Below are positions 1 to 11,250 of a stretch of DNA of 64,000 nt, piece by piece. Source of the DNA: Ashinkailepas kermadecensis. Lineage: Eukaryota; Arthropoda; Thecostraca; Neolepadidae. Under the pieces are notes generated by a model. The model made no database searches and had not been told where the DNA came from. It saw only the letters and a list, made by a program, of their open reading frames with translations. The position numbers were made by a program, and so were the translations under genes. The stretch covers positions 124,001-188,000 of the forward strand of contig JAOTOM010004355.1 of NCBI GenBank assembly GCA_034440615.1, in the 5' to 3' direction. Each line of letters begins with the position of its first letter. Within the stretch, counting starts at the first letter, position 1.

Positions 1-133
1 CATCCTCGTCACTCATGTCGTCCTCCACGGCCGGAGGAATGTTTACAAGCTCCAGGTCGGCATCACACAGTTCGTCATCGTTCATTATCAGTTCCACCGC
101 TTCTTGGACTGTAAGGCACTGAACACGAGGCAT
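1..133 (-). CDS. Possible N-terminus of piggyBac-type transposase (runs off window)
   Basis: A minus-strand frame opens with ATG at 133 and stays open to the window edge (44 codons). It begins MPRVQCLTVQEAVELI and continues into an acidic stretch ending in DDMSDED. A short basic or neutral start, a hydrophobic helix and then an acidic run is the usual start of piggyBac-derived transposases. The catalytic domain would lie outside the window, so this cannot be confirmed. Three nonautonomous elements with TTAA flanks occur elsewhere in the window, so the superfamily is present. No TTAA-bounded terminal repeat was recognised upstream. An unrelated acidic protein is the alternative. Confidence 0.4.
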   Translation of the reverse strand, partial: MPRVQCLTVQEAVELIMNDDELCDADLELVNIPPAVEDDMSDED

Positions 134-689
134 GATGGTTTCTTCGCAACCACGGATGAAACGACACGTGTGACACACACGACTTATCACTGACCACTGT
201 CACTGGTTTCCGGTGCCCGCCCGTCTCCCCTCCACATTCCATCGTGGCGTCCCACCGGTTCGACCCTTCGTCGCGCGACCGGCCGCTCCGCCCGGATTTG
301 ACGTGGGCGTCCGTGCGGCCAAAATTGGTCGACCCTAATTTGGCGTCCACTGTGTAGGACCCATGTAAAGGAACAACAACTTCCCATACATGTCTGTAAT
401 CCCACTAATGTCTACTTTTCGTTCATCAGCATTCATGTTTTCATCGATGCCTGAAAAGTTAAGAAATATGCAAGTTTGTACACATGGGTCACGTGTGACC
501 AAAATCGCTAAATTTACTTCTAATTAATTTCCCCTTAGAAGTTGATTGGGACCTTTTTACACGGGTAGGGGACATGTCAGGACTGTTGCCGACATCCTGA
601 TAAAGTTTCGTCTTTATCCACTGGATATTGTCATATCTACAGCAGTTTGAAATGACCGTCCAAAAATGGGCCGCCGGGCTAAAACGGGT
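134..689. other. No gene recognised
   Basis: Short frames here show no known motif. The part next to 133 would be the 5' untranslated region and end of the putative piggyBac element, but no terminal repeat was identified. Confidence 0.4.
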
Positions 690-858
690 TAAGGTGGTAA
701 CAGGACAAGTTTTTACCCAAATTTGCCTGCATATAGCAAGCAAATGGGTTAGATTTGGTTAAGTTAGGTTAGTTTAGGCTTTTCAAGTTGGAGAACTTGA
801 AACAAAATTCCAAAAACGTTTCTCCCCAAAATTGCAAATTATTTGGTAACTTTGCAGT
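690..858 (-). repeat. Dispersed TTAGG-rich repeat fragment
   Basis: The run of TTAGG-like words followed by a conserved stretch about lack-of-stop AAATTATTTGG text is the inverse of sequence at 17820-17935, and related text recurs near 16655-17050, 24000-24150 and 48130-48660. It cuts off the 3' end of the neighbouring Jockey ORF1 relic, so it probably inserted there. It is an interspersed repeat, not a telomere tract: the repeat words are short and irregular. Confidence 0.6.
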
Positions 859-859
859 C

Positions 860-2105
860 TATGCCTGTTAGTCTTCGCTGGAGTGGTCAGCTTGTTGGGT
901 GCCGGAGTGGTTTGTGTGTTAGGAGCTAGGGTGGTTTGTGCCGGTGTGGTCAGTGGTGTGAGTTTTTTTAGTGGAGCTAATCCGGGAATCATGTCAGTTT
1001 GAATAGAAGTAGAAGTGGTGTTGACGAGAGGGGTGGGTGGAGCAGTGCTGGCCGCCTGAGCGTAAGCTTTGGTCGAGGGGGAAGTGGCCTCCACAGATCT
1101 CCGGACCTTGGAGTAGCACACCGCGGTAGTGGCCTTGACAGCGCACACTTCCTTCTCCTTGCGCCAAACTGGACATTGATTGGAAGTGTTGAGGTGATCG
1201 GGTGTGTTACAGCTGAGGCAATGGGCAGGCTTGGAGCAGGTGGAATCAGGATGGGGTGGTTCCCCGCACTTGGGGCAGCGGGCTGATTGGCGACAAGTTT
1301 TACTGCAATGGCCGAAGCGCTGGCAAGTAAAACAGCGGAGAGGATTTGGAATAAATACTCGGACTTGGTATCGGATATAGCCGGCGAGGAGGGTCTTGGG
1401 AAGAGTTGTAGAGTTGAATGTAAGGACAAGGAGGCTTGCATCGCGTTACTGGCCGTCTTTAAATGAGGTAATGCGGTGGACGTGGGTCACCCCCTCCGGC
1501 CTGAACTCCGTCTGGATATCCGCTTCGGACATGAAGCGGAGCTCCGGCGCGAAGATGGTGCCGTTGGTGGAGTTACGGTTGGAGTGGAGTGAAATGGTGA
1601 CGGAGGAGCGCTTTGGTCTGGGCTCGGGTTTGGGTTTTGATGAGAAGGGTTCCGCTGGCAGGGGCTTCGGTGTCAGGATTGGTTACGGAGCAGATGGAGA
1701 AGAGTTGCTTGTTCGGCCAGAAAACGTTAATACGGCGGAAGGAAACGGATTCCTCGACAGGCTGGACTACTATGAAGGAGCCAGCACTGTCGAGGTAGGG
1801 TTCGATCGGTTCAGGTTGGGAGGGCGTGGTGTGGTTCGAGCCTGGGTCAGCGGCTTGGAGCGAAATAGTATGATCTGGATTGTGACACGGGTTCGTGATC
1901 TTGGAATGAGCAGGGGTCGGCGAGGCGCAAAGGGCTTCCATGGCGTCATCGAGTGGAATCATCTGGCGTGGTTCATCAACGGTCGTATTCAGTGAGGGAA
2001 CATCAGAGGCCTAGTCCGTGTTCGCGCGATGGTCGTCGGGTGTGGTCAGAGGAGGAAATTCTGATTCAGAGTCCGGTGGCGAGTTGGGGTCATTATCCTT
2101 CATCC
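860..2105 (-). pseudogene. Jockey-type LINE ORF1 (gag-like, zinc knuckles), broken
   Basis: Read on the minus strand, a proline and serine-rich N-terminus (starting MKDNDPNSPPDSESEF near 2104) leads to a conserved middle (ELRFMSEADIQTEF near 1500) and then three zinc knuckles between about 1333 and 1155. The first two have C-x2-C-x4-H-x4-C spacing and the third C-x2-C-x4-H-x6-C. This order is that of the nucleic-acid-binding ORF1 protein of Jockey-clade LINEs. The frame is broken by an in-frame TAG near the start, a shift near 1573 and an in-frame TAA just before the knuckle domain. No ORF2 follows; the 3' side is cut by another repeat. It is a dead fragment. Confidence 0.75.
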
Positions 2106-2479
2106 TCTTTTTCCCGGTCACTGGGAAAGAACCCTATCGAACGAGATCTATACCAACGCGCAGAACAAAGGGAACGGAAATACGGCGACGAAAACACCAG
2201 GTGGGGCAACGGGTGTCACCCCATTGGGAAACCAAATGCGAAAAGAGCGACGGGTGTCACCCCACGAAAATGAAAAATAAACTGCAATAACCAGCAGTCA
2301 GTCTGGCCAAAACCGGCACAGCGGAGTAATCAGTAGGCTCTGGCAATATGGAACCTGATAGCAATGCATTTTCCATGTGTGATAGTTTGGAAGATAGAGG
2401 GGGTGTTTATCCTCCCCCCCCCCGAGACGGGGTGTGAGGAGCTGATCGGAGAGACGGGGTTAACGTCATGTAAAAAATA
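2106..2479. other. No gene recognised; short C-run
   Basis: This stretch holds what may be the 5' leader of the Jockey relic and a run of cytosines near 2415. Nothing else was recognised. Confidence 0.4.
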
Positions 2480-2805
2480 GTCCAAATTCTTGCTTGGGTG
2501 GCTTTATGAACAAGGGCCCTATTGCTAGGCAAGGCTTGTTGAGTGAACCCTGGCCCTACCAACCGTTCTATGAATTCCAGTTCAAAGACATAAGGTTGAC
2601 CGATAGTTTAACGTGCCGTCAATGCACCTACACGGCCGCCTTAGTAGCTCGTCCCCGGCCTTATCGGGCCGGTTTCCAAAGCTGACCCTCCCAGCCTGAG
2701 GCTAAATTCGGGCGCGAGAAGCGATTTGAACCCTGTCTTGCCAGGACAGGGGAGACCAGTGCAGGCCAGCGCTCCAGCCAACTGAGCTACCGGGGCGGCA
2801 AGCTT
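2480..2805 (-). mobile_element. tRNA-derived SINE
   Basis: On the minus strand the element starts with GCCGCCCCGGTAGCTCAGTTGG, a tRNA 5' end with an A box (reverse complement of about 2772-2789), and has a B box GGGTTCAAATCGC (reverse complement of about 2721-2735). A related copy lies at 35960-36300, also on the minus strand, with similar head and body across about 310 bases. The spacing between the boxes is longer than in a real tRNA, and a second diverged copy exists, so this is a pol III retroposon and not a tRNA gene. Confidence 0.8.
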
Positions 2806-3639
2806 GCATCCCGGTATCCCCACCTGAACATGTTACGCTGAACTTGTTTTACAACCGTGAACCTTCTTCGCCTGTCGTCAGTCATACTGTATGCCAGCTT
2901 CAAGGCCAGTCTCTCCCCGCCTTTTGTCTTTGAAGTCCTTCGAATTGTCTGTTCTGTACAATCACTGACAAGTAGCAATCTCTCCAAGTTCTAATCAACG
3001 CGCTGGAACCTCTACAGGAACCTAAGTGTGCAAGGCCTCCAGGCTTTTCAGATATATGTAAGTATAAGTGGTGGACATGCAAGATGGGGTACAGCATCGT
3101 ATCCAGCACTATCTTGTTTTTGTGGTACAAAAGGAAAATGCCGTGATTAATTGCAAGCAGTGACACATAACCTGGCAGATTCGGGAAGTAAAACAATAAA
3201 TATAGCGGAAACTACCAAACGCAATTAATTGTACATATTTCCTTCGTGTTAGCACAGCATGCATGCTACCTGACAAAATCTTTCACCCAGTACGTGTCTG
3301 GACCTTCACTAGTTCAAAAGCGATGATTAGATTCAAGGTTCGATAAAAAGGAGCGAGTTGTCATGATTCGGCATAATTGGTAGGTGACGTCTTTGGTTAC
3401 GTGTCTGGAATGCTTTATTGTGCTTTTGATCTAGACGCAATTATACGCGCTTCCAATGCAATTCAGCAATATCAAACCATGCTGGCGCCTACTTACAGTG
3501 TGCTGCGCATTATGGAATGTGGAAAATTGCTGCCTGAGCTGTCCCCCACATGGTAATCGCGCTGCACACCATAGTTGGTGAGCGTGCAGCTTGCTTGACC
3601 TCTGCTCGTCGGTGAAGACACTCTGATCTGATATCGAGT
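2806..3639. other. No gene recognised; distal flank of peptide exon copy 1
   Basis: Short frames only. The segment from about 3560 to 3640 carries a CACCGACGAG motif (minus strand) that also follows the minisatellites of the copies at 35.6 kb and 63.5 kb, so it belongs to the conserved distal 3' flank of the glycine-rich family. Confidence 0.45.
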
Positions 3640-3679
3640 GCCGCGACAATAGTTGTGACCTGCCTGTTGTGGGAACATT

Positions 3680-3915
3680 GGTGTGGTTACCATTGACTGG
3701 TAACCATGGTGTGGTAACCATGGCGTGGTAACCATGATGCGGTAACCTTGGCGTGGTAACCATGGTATGGTAACCATGGTGTGGTAACCATGGTGTGATA
3801 TCCATGATGTGGTAACCATGGTGTGGTAACCATGATGTGGTAACCACAGTGTGGTAACCATGGCGCGGTAGCCATGGTGCAGTAACCGCATAGTAGCCAT
3901 TTGGCAACCGTGTGT
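3680..3915 (-). repeat. 14-bp minisatellite downstream of peptide exon copy 1
   Basis: About 16 tandem units of a 14-bp motif (plus strand GGTAACCATGGTGT with variants). The same motif in reverse complement forms the array at 63080-63460 and a few units at 35520-35580. In all three cases it lies a few hundred bases 3' of a poly-glycine exon on that exon's strand. Open frames through it are by-products of the repeat. Confidence 0.9.
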
Positions 3916-4290
3916 TAACCAAGACATCGACCAGTGCTCCTTGGTTTAGTCATCGGCGACCATGGCTGGATCATCCGTAGTAAATATCGGATTATCCAGC
4001 ATGGTTGGTGCTGAGGTTCGGTGTTGGTGGAGCGATGAACCGATCCATTCGCGAAGCGATGCCATTTGATGTGACTCGCCGGTGGGTCAATAGCAGCCTC
4101 CCTGATGTTGGTGTCGTCTCTCAGTTACCGATACTTCCAATAGGCTTTGTCTAAACGCATCAATGTATTTACGTTAACAATGAACTGCCAACGGCTTGTT
4201 TCCGTTGTCGTGGTTTTGTCATAAACTGGTCGGAACCAGTGCACGAAACGCGTGCGATTTTTCTTCTGACTCCATCGTCACAGCCGTGAC
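3916..4290 (-). other. Conserved 3' flank of copy 1
   Basis: This region matches, in inverse, the sequence after the stop of copy 3 (16007-16400) and more distantly that after copies 2, 4 and 5. Shared landmarks are the GGATCGGTTC word and the run about ACCATGCTGGATAAT. It is probably 3' UTR and downstream sequence duplicated with the exon. Confidence 0.7.
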
Positions 4291-4400
4291 CTATTTGTAA
4301 GGACACCACCACCAATTGCATCCTGCTCCGCCTCCGCCTCCACCTCCTCCACCGCCACCTCCACCTCCACCGCCGCCGCCGCCGCCGCCTCCCGGGTGGG
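4291..4400 (-). CDS. Glycine-rich peptide, terminal exon (copy 1)
   Basis: On the minus strand an acceptor (CTTCCACCTTCAG) ends at 4401 and is followed by an exon reading Pro-His-Pro, poly-glycine, then a distinct tail A-G-C-N-W-W-W-C-P-Y-K and stop TAG at 4293-4291. Entry in phase 1, the phase left by the signal-peptide exons at 8304 and 33130, gives the glycine frame without adjustment. Exon and flanks are nearly the inverse of 15287-16465. The two cysteines in the tail could form a short loop. No signal-peptide exon was found upstream (above 5 kb), so this may be a partial gene or use a distant first exon. Confidence 0.55.
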
Positions 4401-4429
4401 CTGAAGGTGGAAGCTAGATAGTTATTGCA

Positions 4430-4925
4430 GTGGAAGCATGGATAGATTGTAGGCAGCAAGTAAGATAGAAAGTTATACCACATTATGTATACGTTAGGAC
4501 AGCGTGAAACCACCATGCAACAATGGAAGTGCCTCCAGATCATCAGGGCCTCTTCCAATAGATCCAGGGATCATATTCTGAAGGCGGCATTTCCACATGG
4601 GGATACCAAAGAGTGTATGAAGACAGAAAGTAAAACAGAAAGTTATAGCATATTATGTATACATTAGGGCGGCGTGAAACCACCATGAAACAATCGCAGT
4701 GGCTCCAGATTACCAGGGCCTCTTCCAATAGGTCCAAGAACAATTTTATGGCGGTATTTCCACATGGGGATGCCAAAAAGTGCATGACGGCAGCAAGTAA
4801 AAGAGAAGGGTGTATCATGTATGCGTTACGGCAACGAGAAACCATCATGAAACCATCGTAGTGGCTCCAGATCATCATACTCTCTTTCAATAGATCCAGG
4901 GATCATATTCTGGCGTTAGATAGAT
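4430..4925 (-). repeat. Three tandem units of about 165 bp upstream of copy 1 exon
   Basis: The landmark TCTATTGGAAGAG (minus strand) recurs about every 165 bases, three times. The homologous plus-strand block at 15395-15790 has its landmarks at 15397, 15559 and 15726. They lie just 5' of the acceptor and would be intronic if the exon is used. Confidence 0.85.
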
Positions 4926-5007
4926 AGTGATACCAAAAATACCAGACCCCCAAAAGTGTACGACTGCAGGGAGGAAGTAAAAAGGTGTGACACGATTAGG
5001 TATGAAT

Positions 5008-5596
<589 letters not shown>

Positions 5597-5825
5597 ATGG
5601 TTACGCTGCCACCACACATGGTCACGCTGCCACCACACATGGTATGTTCACACTGCCACCACACATGGTCACTCTGCCACCACACATTGCATGGTCACAC
5701 TGCCACCACACATGGTCACACTGCCACCACACATGGTCACACTGCCACCACACATGGTCACGCTGCCACCACACATGGTCACACTGCCACCACGCATGGT
5801 GACACTGCCACCACACATGGTCACA
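5597..5825. repeat. 21-bp minisatellite
   Basis: About ten units of GCCACCACACATGGTCACACT, some truncated. It directly abuts the broken end of a CR1 fragment whose reading frame passes into it. The unit length is a multiple of three, so several frames stay open without being genes. Confidence 0.92.
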
Positions 5826-6310
5826 TCCTCCAACGTAAACACAGATTTAAACTGCTTTCTCAGTTCCTCATCCATCTCACCATCCTCACTCAACATAGTT
5901 CCATTTGCTTCCGGTGGACAAATTGTGCCTGAAACTTTACATAGCTTGTAGAAACTAAAGACATTTTTGCTGTCCCCATTACAGTTCCTAGCCAAATCCA
6001 ATTATTTTGCTCGCTTTGCTGCTCTGGTTTTCTGCTTCACAGCATCTCTAGCTTTTTGATACCACCTTAAATATACGATATTTGCAGCTTCCTTAATTAC
6101 TCTAAATGCATCTTTCTTAGCCTTAATTGCTTTTATCAAATCTGGTGTAAGCCATGCTGGCTTTCCTACCCTTCTTTTGCGCCTTTGCTTTTGGGGGACA
6201 TGTCTAATCTGAATTTCCCTCAAGTGAACACCGGTACTTGTACTTGATATGGTACTTGACCGGTATCTGCTGATTGGTGGCACCGCCATTAGATCCCGCG
6301 TAGTTGGAAA
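5826..6310 (-). pseudogene. CR1-clade LINE fragment (between endonuclease and RT)
   Basis: Minus-strand translation gives a basic segment (KQRRKRRVGKPAWLTPDLI, then QKARDAVKQKTRAAKRAK) followed, after a frame break near 6001, by FSFYKLCKVSGTICPPEANG and a segment ending KSVFTLED. This is the linker between endonuclease and reverse transcriptase of CR1-clade elements and matches the layout of the larger CR1 copy around 53900-54250. Neither the endonuclease core nor the RT is present. Confidence 0.75.
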
Positions 6311-6351
6311 TTAAGACTGGTGGAAATTAGCTTACACTTACATGGATGCTT

Positions 6352-6354
<3 letters not shown>

Positions 6355-6400
<46 letters not shown>
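6355..6400. repeat. AT microsatellite, left half of split locus
   Basis: A 46-base AT run immediately left of the Tc1 element; a second AT run (7821-7873) lies immediately to its right. Tc1 elements insert at TA, so one AT microsatellite was probably split. Confidence 0.95.
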
Positions 6401-6404
<4 letters not shown>

Positions 6405-6637
6405 GGTGATCACTGAAAACATTTTTATTGTACTCCCCAGCAACAGTCAGTGGGCGGAGCTCGGTATGACGTATGTAGCTGGGCTTCACCCCTACCCTGA
6501 CTCACACACAGCGGGAGAGCTAGGTGATCGACAGGCTCTCAGAGAGGTAGTGCCAACAGTTTGATGCCCTTCGGGGTGTTTTTTTTTGCTACGACGCCAG
6601 ACTTTGGAGGCCTATAATTTTGCTCCCAGGGGTTAGA

Positions 6638-7726
6638 ATGGGACGAAAGAGGCTCACGGATATTGGGAAGAGTCGGGCTTTGACCCTGTTGGAGCAGAGC
6701 ATGTCTGTGATACGTGCCGCCGCAGATCTACAAGTCACGAGGCAGGTTATTTACAACCTCAAAAGGGCCGCCGCCTCCCTACGCCCAGGCACCACTCCGG
6801 AGAGAATGAAAGGCTCTGGAGCACCCTGCAATACTTCCCCATGCACTGAACATATCCTGAAGAGAGCTGTGTTGTTAGAGCCTGCAATTACCGCATCAGC
6901 ACTTAAGAAGAAGCATCCTGATCGACTCCAGAACGTCTCGATCAAGACGATTCAACACCGCCTGCGAAAGGACCAGGGAATGCCATGTCGCCGAGCTGCC
7001 AAGAAACCGCTCCTCACCAAGACCATGAAGAAAAAAACGGTTGCCTTTGCCCAAAAATATCGACACTTCACATCACACGGCTGGAAGAAGGTGATGTTCA
7101 GCGACAAGACCACCTTTAGGCTGGTCAGGCGAGCTTCGAAGGTGGTTCGTCGCCCCAAAAATGTCTCTCACAACGACCCTAAGTTTATTGTGACGATTGT
7201 GGAACACCCTGACAGTGTGATGGTTTTGGGGGGGTTTAGTGTCAATAAGGGCACGGAAGGGTTGTATTTCCTGCCTAAGAACGTCACCACGAAGGGGAGC
7301 AACTATATCGAGGTGCATAAAGAACATTTGTTGATGTTGTTGTTGTTGTTTTTTTTTTTTTTTTGGGGGGGGGTATTCATGAGTGCGATTCTGGATCGGC
7401 GCCCCTGTGGCAAGGGGCGCCGACATGCACGACGGCGCCCCTTGCCACAGGTCCAAGGCAGTATAAAAAATCCTGAGTGATACCCATATTGAAGTGCTAG
7501 ACTGGCCAGGCAACTCCCCGGGCCTAAACTCCATAGAAAATGCCTGGAATGTTATGAAAAACAAGATTCAAGAGGTACGATCCAGCAACATCAAGGAACT
7601 GCAGGAGGCGCTGAAGCAGTTGTGGATCAACATGGACGTCTCCTACTTCGCTAGTTTGCCCGAATCGATGCCCAAACGACTCAAGATTGTGTTGAAGGCG
7701 AAGGGGGACATGACAAAATATTAATT
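6638..7726 (+). pseudogene. Tc1 (DD34E) transposase pseudogene
   Basis: The start MGRKRLTDIGKSRALTLLE leads into an N-terminal helix-turn-helix DNA-binding region. The first catalytic Asp is at 7103-7105 (FSD context), the second at 7431-7433 (HDGAPCH context) and the Glu at 7536-7538 (NSIENAW context), with exactly 34 residues between the last two. Three lesions break it: a T-rich/G-rich run near 7327-7376, an inverted duplication of the catalytic-Asp segment at 7397-7422, and an in-frame TAA soon after the second Asp. The C-terminus (to TAA at 7724-7726) is otherwise well kept, so inactivation looks fairly recent. Confidence 0.9.
7397..7451. repeat. Inverted duplication (hairpin) within the transposase
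   Basis: Two perfect 19-base arms (7404-7422 and 7433-7451) are inverted copies of each other with a 10-base spacer. The right arm is the original coding sequence for G-A-P-C-H after the catalytic Asp; the left arm is extra and throws the frame. Confidence 0.9.
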
Positions 7727-7816
7727 GCAAGGCTTATTCATCAATAAATGTCATGTAAGCTTCATTTTGTTGCTTTACTAGCCAAACATTGTTAATGTAT
7801 ACATTTGTGTTGCGGC

Positions 7817-7820
<4 letters not shown>

Positions 7821-7873
<53 letters not shown>
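7821..7873. repeat. AT microsatellite, right half of split locus
   Basis: A 53-base AT run. Immediately right of it begins the block duplicated at 32713, which there is also preceded by a short TATAGA/TA run. Confidence 0.95.
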
Positions 7874-7875
<2 letters not shown>

Positions 7876-8195
7876 ACACCATGGGTAGTCCACACCAGAA
7901 TCAAACGGAATTATGATTGAAAGGTTGGTATTCCCGTTGTATGTTGCATAACTTGCTCGGGAACCTCAGCTGCATCGCATCACTGTGCACAAAGATTAGC
8001 TCGAAAGAAATTCACAGAAAAAAACACTAGCCTTGGCTTCCATACTCGGTGAACAAACGATGGTCTCGCCTCGGTGAACATATATGGTCTAATCCGACTT
8101 AGTACGCTGCGGGGAAGGCAGCTGGATTTTCCAGACGCCATTCGCCACGATCCCAATCATTGCCACAGACTGGATAGCTTGCCCAACTGCACGGG

Positions 8196-8202
8196 TATAT
8201 AA
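8196..8202 (+). promoter_or_regulatory. TATA box of glycine-rich peptide gene (copy 2)
   Basis: TATATAA sits 33 bases before the ATG at 8235. If transcription begins about 30 bases downstream of the TATA box, the 5' UTR would be only a few bases. The paralogous position at 33022-33028 reads TATGTAA, a substituted box. Confidence 0.55.
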
Positions 8203-8234
8203 CAGGTGGCCGACACAATGGGTCAACATTCACC

Positions 8235-10167
8235 ATGAAGTGGTTCTGTGGTCTCCTCCTGGCTCTGCTGGTCGTCTCGCTGTTCTCGGCGTCCGTCGCT
8301 GCACGTGAGTTGTCACTAGGACATTGCCAAGATTGAAGTTGTTAACTCAACTCAAATAGCTGGAAAGGGTGCGGAGGCCAATGTCATCCGTGTTCCTTTG
8401 TGTGCTTCCGAGGGGGCCGTCTCCCAAAGGTTGGCTTGGTCCTCCCAAAATTTCAACCTTTCGCATGGCACTCTGACTCTCCAATCGATTTTGAACCCGC
8501 TATTGCCTCACTGTATTCCACCCCCACGTACACACAAATCATGTTATAAATAAATAAATGACCCTAGCCCGTAGTATTGCATTCCTTAACCCTATTGCGG
8601 TAGTGCTCGTTTCTCGCACGCTTAGTCATGGTTGCGCAGGATGGGGATGCTTCCGTCCTCCCCGCACCCTCCCCCACCCTCTAAGATTTGGGAATCTATC
8701 CGGCTGATTTCAGTACTAAATATCTCAAGCGAATTCATTCTACTCCACTTTTACGCCCGTAACTATCAGAGGGTTGAAATGTCATACTTTTCCAATGGTG
8801 GGGTCCAGAGGCAATGGTTGTAGAACTTGAGATAAGCACATTTGAGTGTATTTGTGCATTGCTTCAGTAAAATTGTGCATACACGGGCATAAATAATTGT
8901 TATTGATCCGAAGTACCACTCCATGCCTATACATATGCATGTAAAATAGCCAATGGCGTAGGGATAATTCTAAGGAGAGGTGGGCATAACTTGTTCTTTA
9001 AGCCTGGTCCTTCGAAATCAATGCCACAAATCACAATTATTGTGTCATTCTTGCGTCATGTCAATACTTACTGAGAGGTGTATGACCAGAGGCGTCGGCA
9101 GAATATTATAATAGGGTGGATCATCAGAGGGCTGAAAGATAAAACGACTTACTGTAATCATTGGTCATCGGGGAAATCTCCTGGCTCCGCAACTGCGTGC
9201 GACGTATCATAATCGTTTACCTGAATTTACTTCTCACCCTCCTTGTTCCACCATTGTTAATGTGTTGCATCGTCGCGCCATTGCTTGTAGCGGTTTGAGT
9301 AGAGTCTGCTCTGAATAGCTCCAGTCGCCTACTGGATTATCCATGGTTACTATGCTGGCTCCGCCACTGCTCTTGGTGCATCATTAGGGTTTGTCCAGAA
9401 TGCGCCCTTCCTGTCAACTTTTCGACGGACACTCAAGTGATACCGCTTTGTGAAAACCGGTCACATTTTGCACGTGATTTCCTCCACTTGATCTCCCCTG
9501 ACACGATTAGACTCACCATGAACGCTTGGGTAGGTAAGGAAGGAAGCATAAACAGTTGAACGCTAAATTGTGGTCACCTGCACAGCAAAACAATGGAGAT
9601 GTTCAGATTTGGCACGACGTTTAGAGCGAAAGTTAGGAACAGTTAACGAGCTTCAGGCACCCATCACAAACCGTTAGCGACCGACGTGCGAAAAAAAGCA
9701 CAGGGGGCGGAATCTACCCCCCCCCCCGCCCCCTGTGTTGTGCATACAGAACAGTTCATTGCCGTCGCTGGTTGGTAAAGCAATGCGAACTGCGAGCTCT
9801 GTATACAACATCCAGAAGAAAACCTATCGTATATAAATTAATTAGTCAGCATAACATGCAATTCGTTTTACATTGATGAGCATACCGTTCAATAACACCC
9901 GGGAAATGTTCATTGATAACACGATAGCCAGGTTTTCGAATACTACGTCAAGAGAACACAACATGACAGTGATCAACGTTTTCCTCTTCAGCCTACAAGG
10001 GAGGCGGCGGCGGGGGCGGCGGTGGAGGCGGAGGCGGCGGTGGTGGTGGAGGCGGTGGTGGAGGAGGCGGAGGAGGCGGTGGTGGAGGAGGCGGAGGCTA
10101 TAAATATGGCGGAGGAGGCGGTGGTGGAGGAGGCGGAGGAGGCTATAAATATGCCGGAGGAAAATAA
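8235..10167 (+). CDS. Secreted glycine-rich peptide, two exons (copy 2)
   Basis: Exon 1 (8235-8304) encodes a 23-residue signal peptide: MKWFC, a leucine/valine core and an end S-V-A-A. A GTGAGT donor follows in phase 1. Exon 2 (9992-10167) follows a TTCCTCTTCAG acceptor. The spliced frame gives Pro-Tyr-Lys, 33 consecutive glycines, Tyr-Lys-Tyr, 12 glycines, Tyr-Lys-Tyr and Ala-Gly-Gly-Lys-stop: 81 residues in all, about 58 mature if cut after Ala-Ala. Glycine codons vary among GGA, GGC, GGT and one GGG, so it is not a simple DNA repeat. The build recalls glycine-rich antimicrobial peptides of arachnid haemocytes and glycine-rich cuticle or shell proteins; I do not claim either function. The terminal Lys is shared with all four other copies. 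Confidence 0.75.
8305..9991 (+). other. Intron of copy 2
   Basis: Bounded by GTGAGT and TTCAG and alignable nearly throughout with the intron at 33131-34932. Within it, 9089-9184 looks like an old hAT-type MITE (CAGAGGCGTCGG start, CTCCGCAACTG end), present in both paralogues and so older than the duplication. Near 9700 a G-run/C-run inverted pair is likewise shared. Confidence 0.75.
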
Positions 10168-10594
10168 ATTGTTGCTGTAGCGAGGAGATCCCGAAGAAAT
10201 ACTACCAGCACCTCGGGTACCGGCTCAGACCACTTGGTGACAAAAGCACAACGACGGCATCTAGGCGTTGGTATTTCATTGTTAATATAAATACAGGGGT
10301 GTGCAAAGATAACAGGGTGTGCAAGCGTTTTGGAAGCATCGGTAGCTGAGAAGCATCGGTAGCTGAGAAGCAGCATCGGAGACGCTGCTGTCGACCCAAC
10401 GGCCATTCCTATCAAGTGACATAGCTTCGCGAATGGATCGGTTCAGCGTTACACCAACACTCAACATCAGCACCAACCATGCTGAACGTGCCGATCATTA
10501 CCACAGATGATCCAAACATGATAACCGATGACTCGATCATGCAGTGTTTAGTCGCCGTCCTGGTTAGCACACGGTTACACCATATGGTTACCAC
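10168..10594 (+). other. 3' flank of copy 2
   Basis: Matches 35073-35530. It contains tandem copies of a 16-bp motif (AGCATCGGTAGCTGAG) near 10335-10370 and the shared landmarks CTGCTGTCGACCCA and TGGATCGGTTC. AATAAA overlaps the stop codon, but a poly(A) signal so close to the stop may not be the one used. The block is cut at 10594 by a hAT-type end. Confidence 0.7.
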
Positions 10595-10914
10595 CAGTGG
10601 CGTCGCCACGAAATTCTTCCAGAGGGGGCAATGTTGATAGGGGGCCTCCTGCTCCCCGAAAGGGGACTCCAATGTGTTAGGGCCTCCTATTGCTTTTTTA
10701 GGCTATTGGCATGGTTCCCGAATGGGAACATGATTTCATATTGTCTTGTTCGTTCTTGGCATGGTGCATCATTTACGCAAAACGCAATAGCAAGAATCTT
10801 ATTTTTTCGCTGAGAATTGAGCCATATCAGGGAATAAATAACCAAATACGTCAGTGCCAAAACAAACAAATATATTTATGCTTTATCGACGAGAAGAATC
10901 TTTCCGCTGTCCTC

Positions 10915-11250
10915 TAGATTGTAGCGAGCTGGTGCGGCTCGTGCTGAGCATATCTTATAGACATCTCCCATTGATCAACCCACTTCTATGTCCACCAAGT
11001 TTAACTGAATATAGCTAGGTTCATCACTACTGTTAGTCATTCCCACCAGCTTGATATCATAAACAAGCCTAAACGATCATTTCTCTGTCCAAGGACGACA
11101 ATTTCGCGAAGGTGACAACGAGAAGTGGATTGAATTGGTTTTCTGATCGTCATCTTAGGGATTTATTCATTTTTATGACATTTGGTGCTGGCTGCAAGGC
11201 ACTTGGCACAGAAGCTAAAATAATAAATCCTCCGCGAATACATTAACGGC
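10915..11250 (-). pseudogene. CR1 RT relic within hAT copy A
   Basis: About 330 bases align by eye with the CR1 RT region around 52980-53260 (shared wording such as CCATTGATCAACCCACTT). The same relic occurs in copy B at 39165-39440, so it entered an ancestor of both copies. Confidence 0.65.

Larger units (their letters stand above)
6401..7820 (+). mobile_element. Tc1-family DNA transposon, inactive
   Basis: The element is bounded by AT runs on both sides, as expected after insertion at TA. The right end reads, in reverse complement, GTGGCCGCAACACAAATG, a typical Tc1-like terminal repeat. The left end is diverged and I could align it only weakly. It carries one transposase gene, broken as described separately. 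About 1.4 kb is the normal size for this family. Confidence 0.8.
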
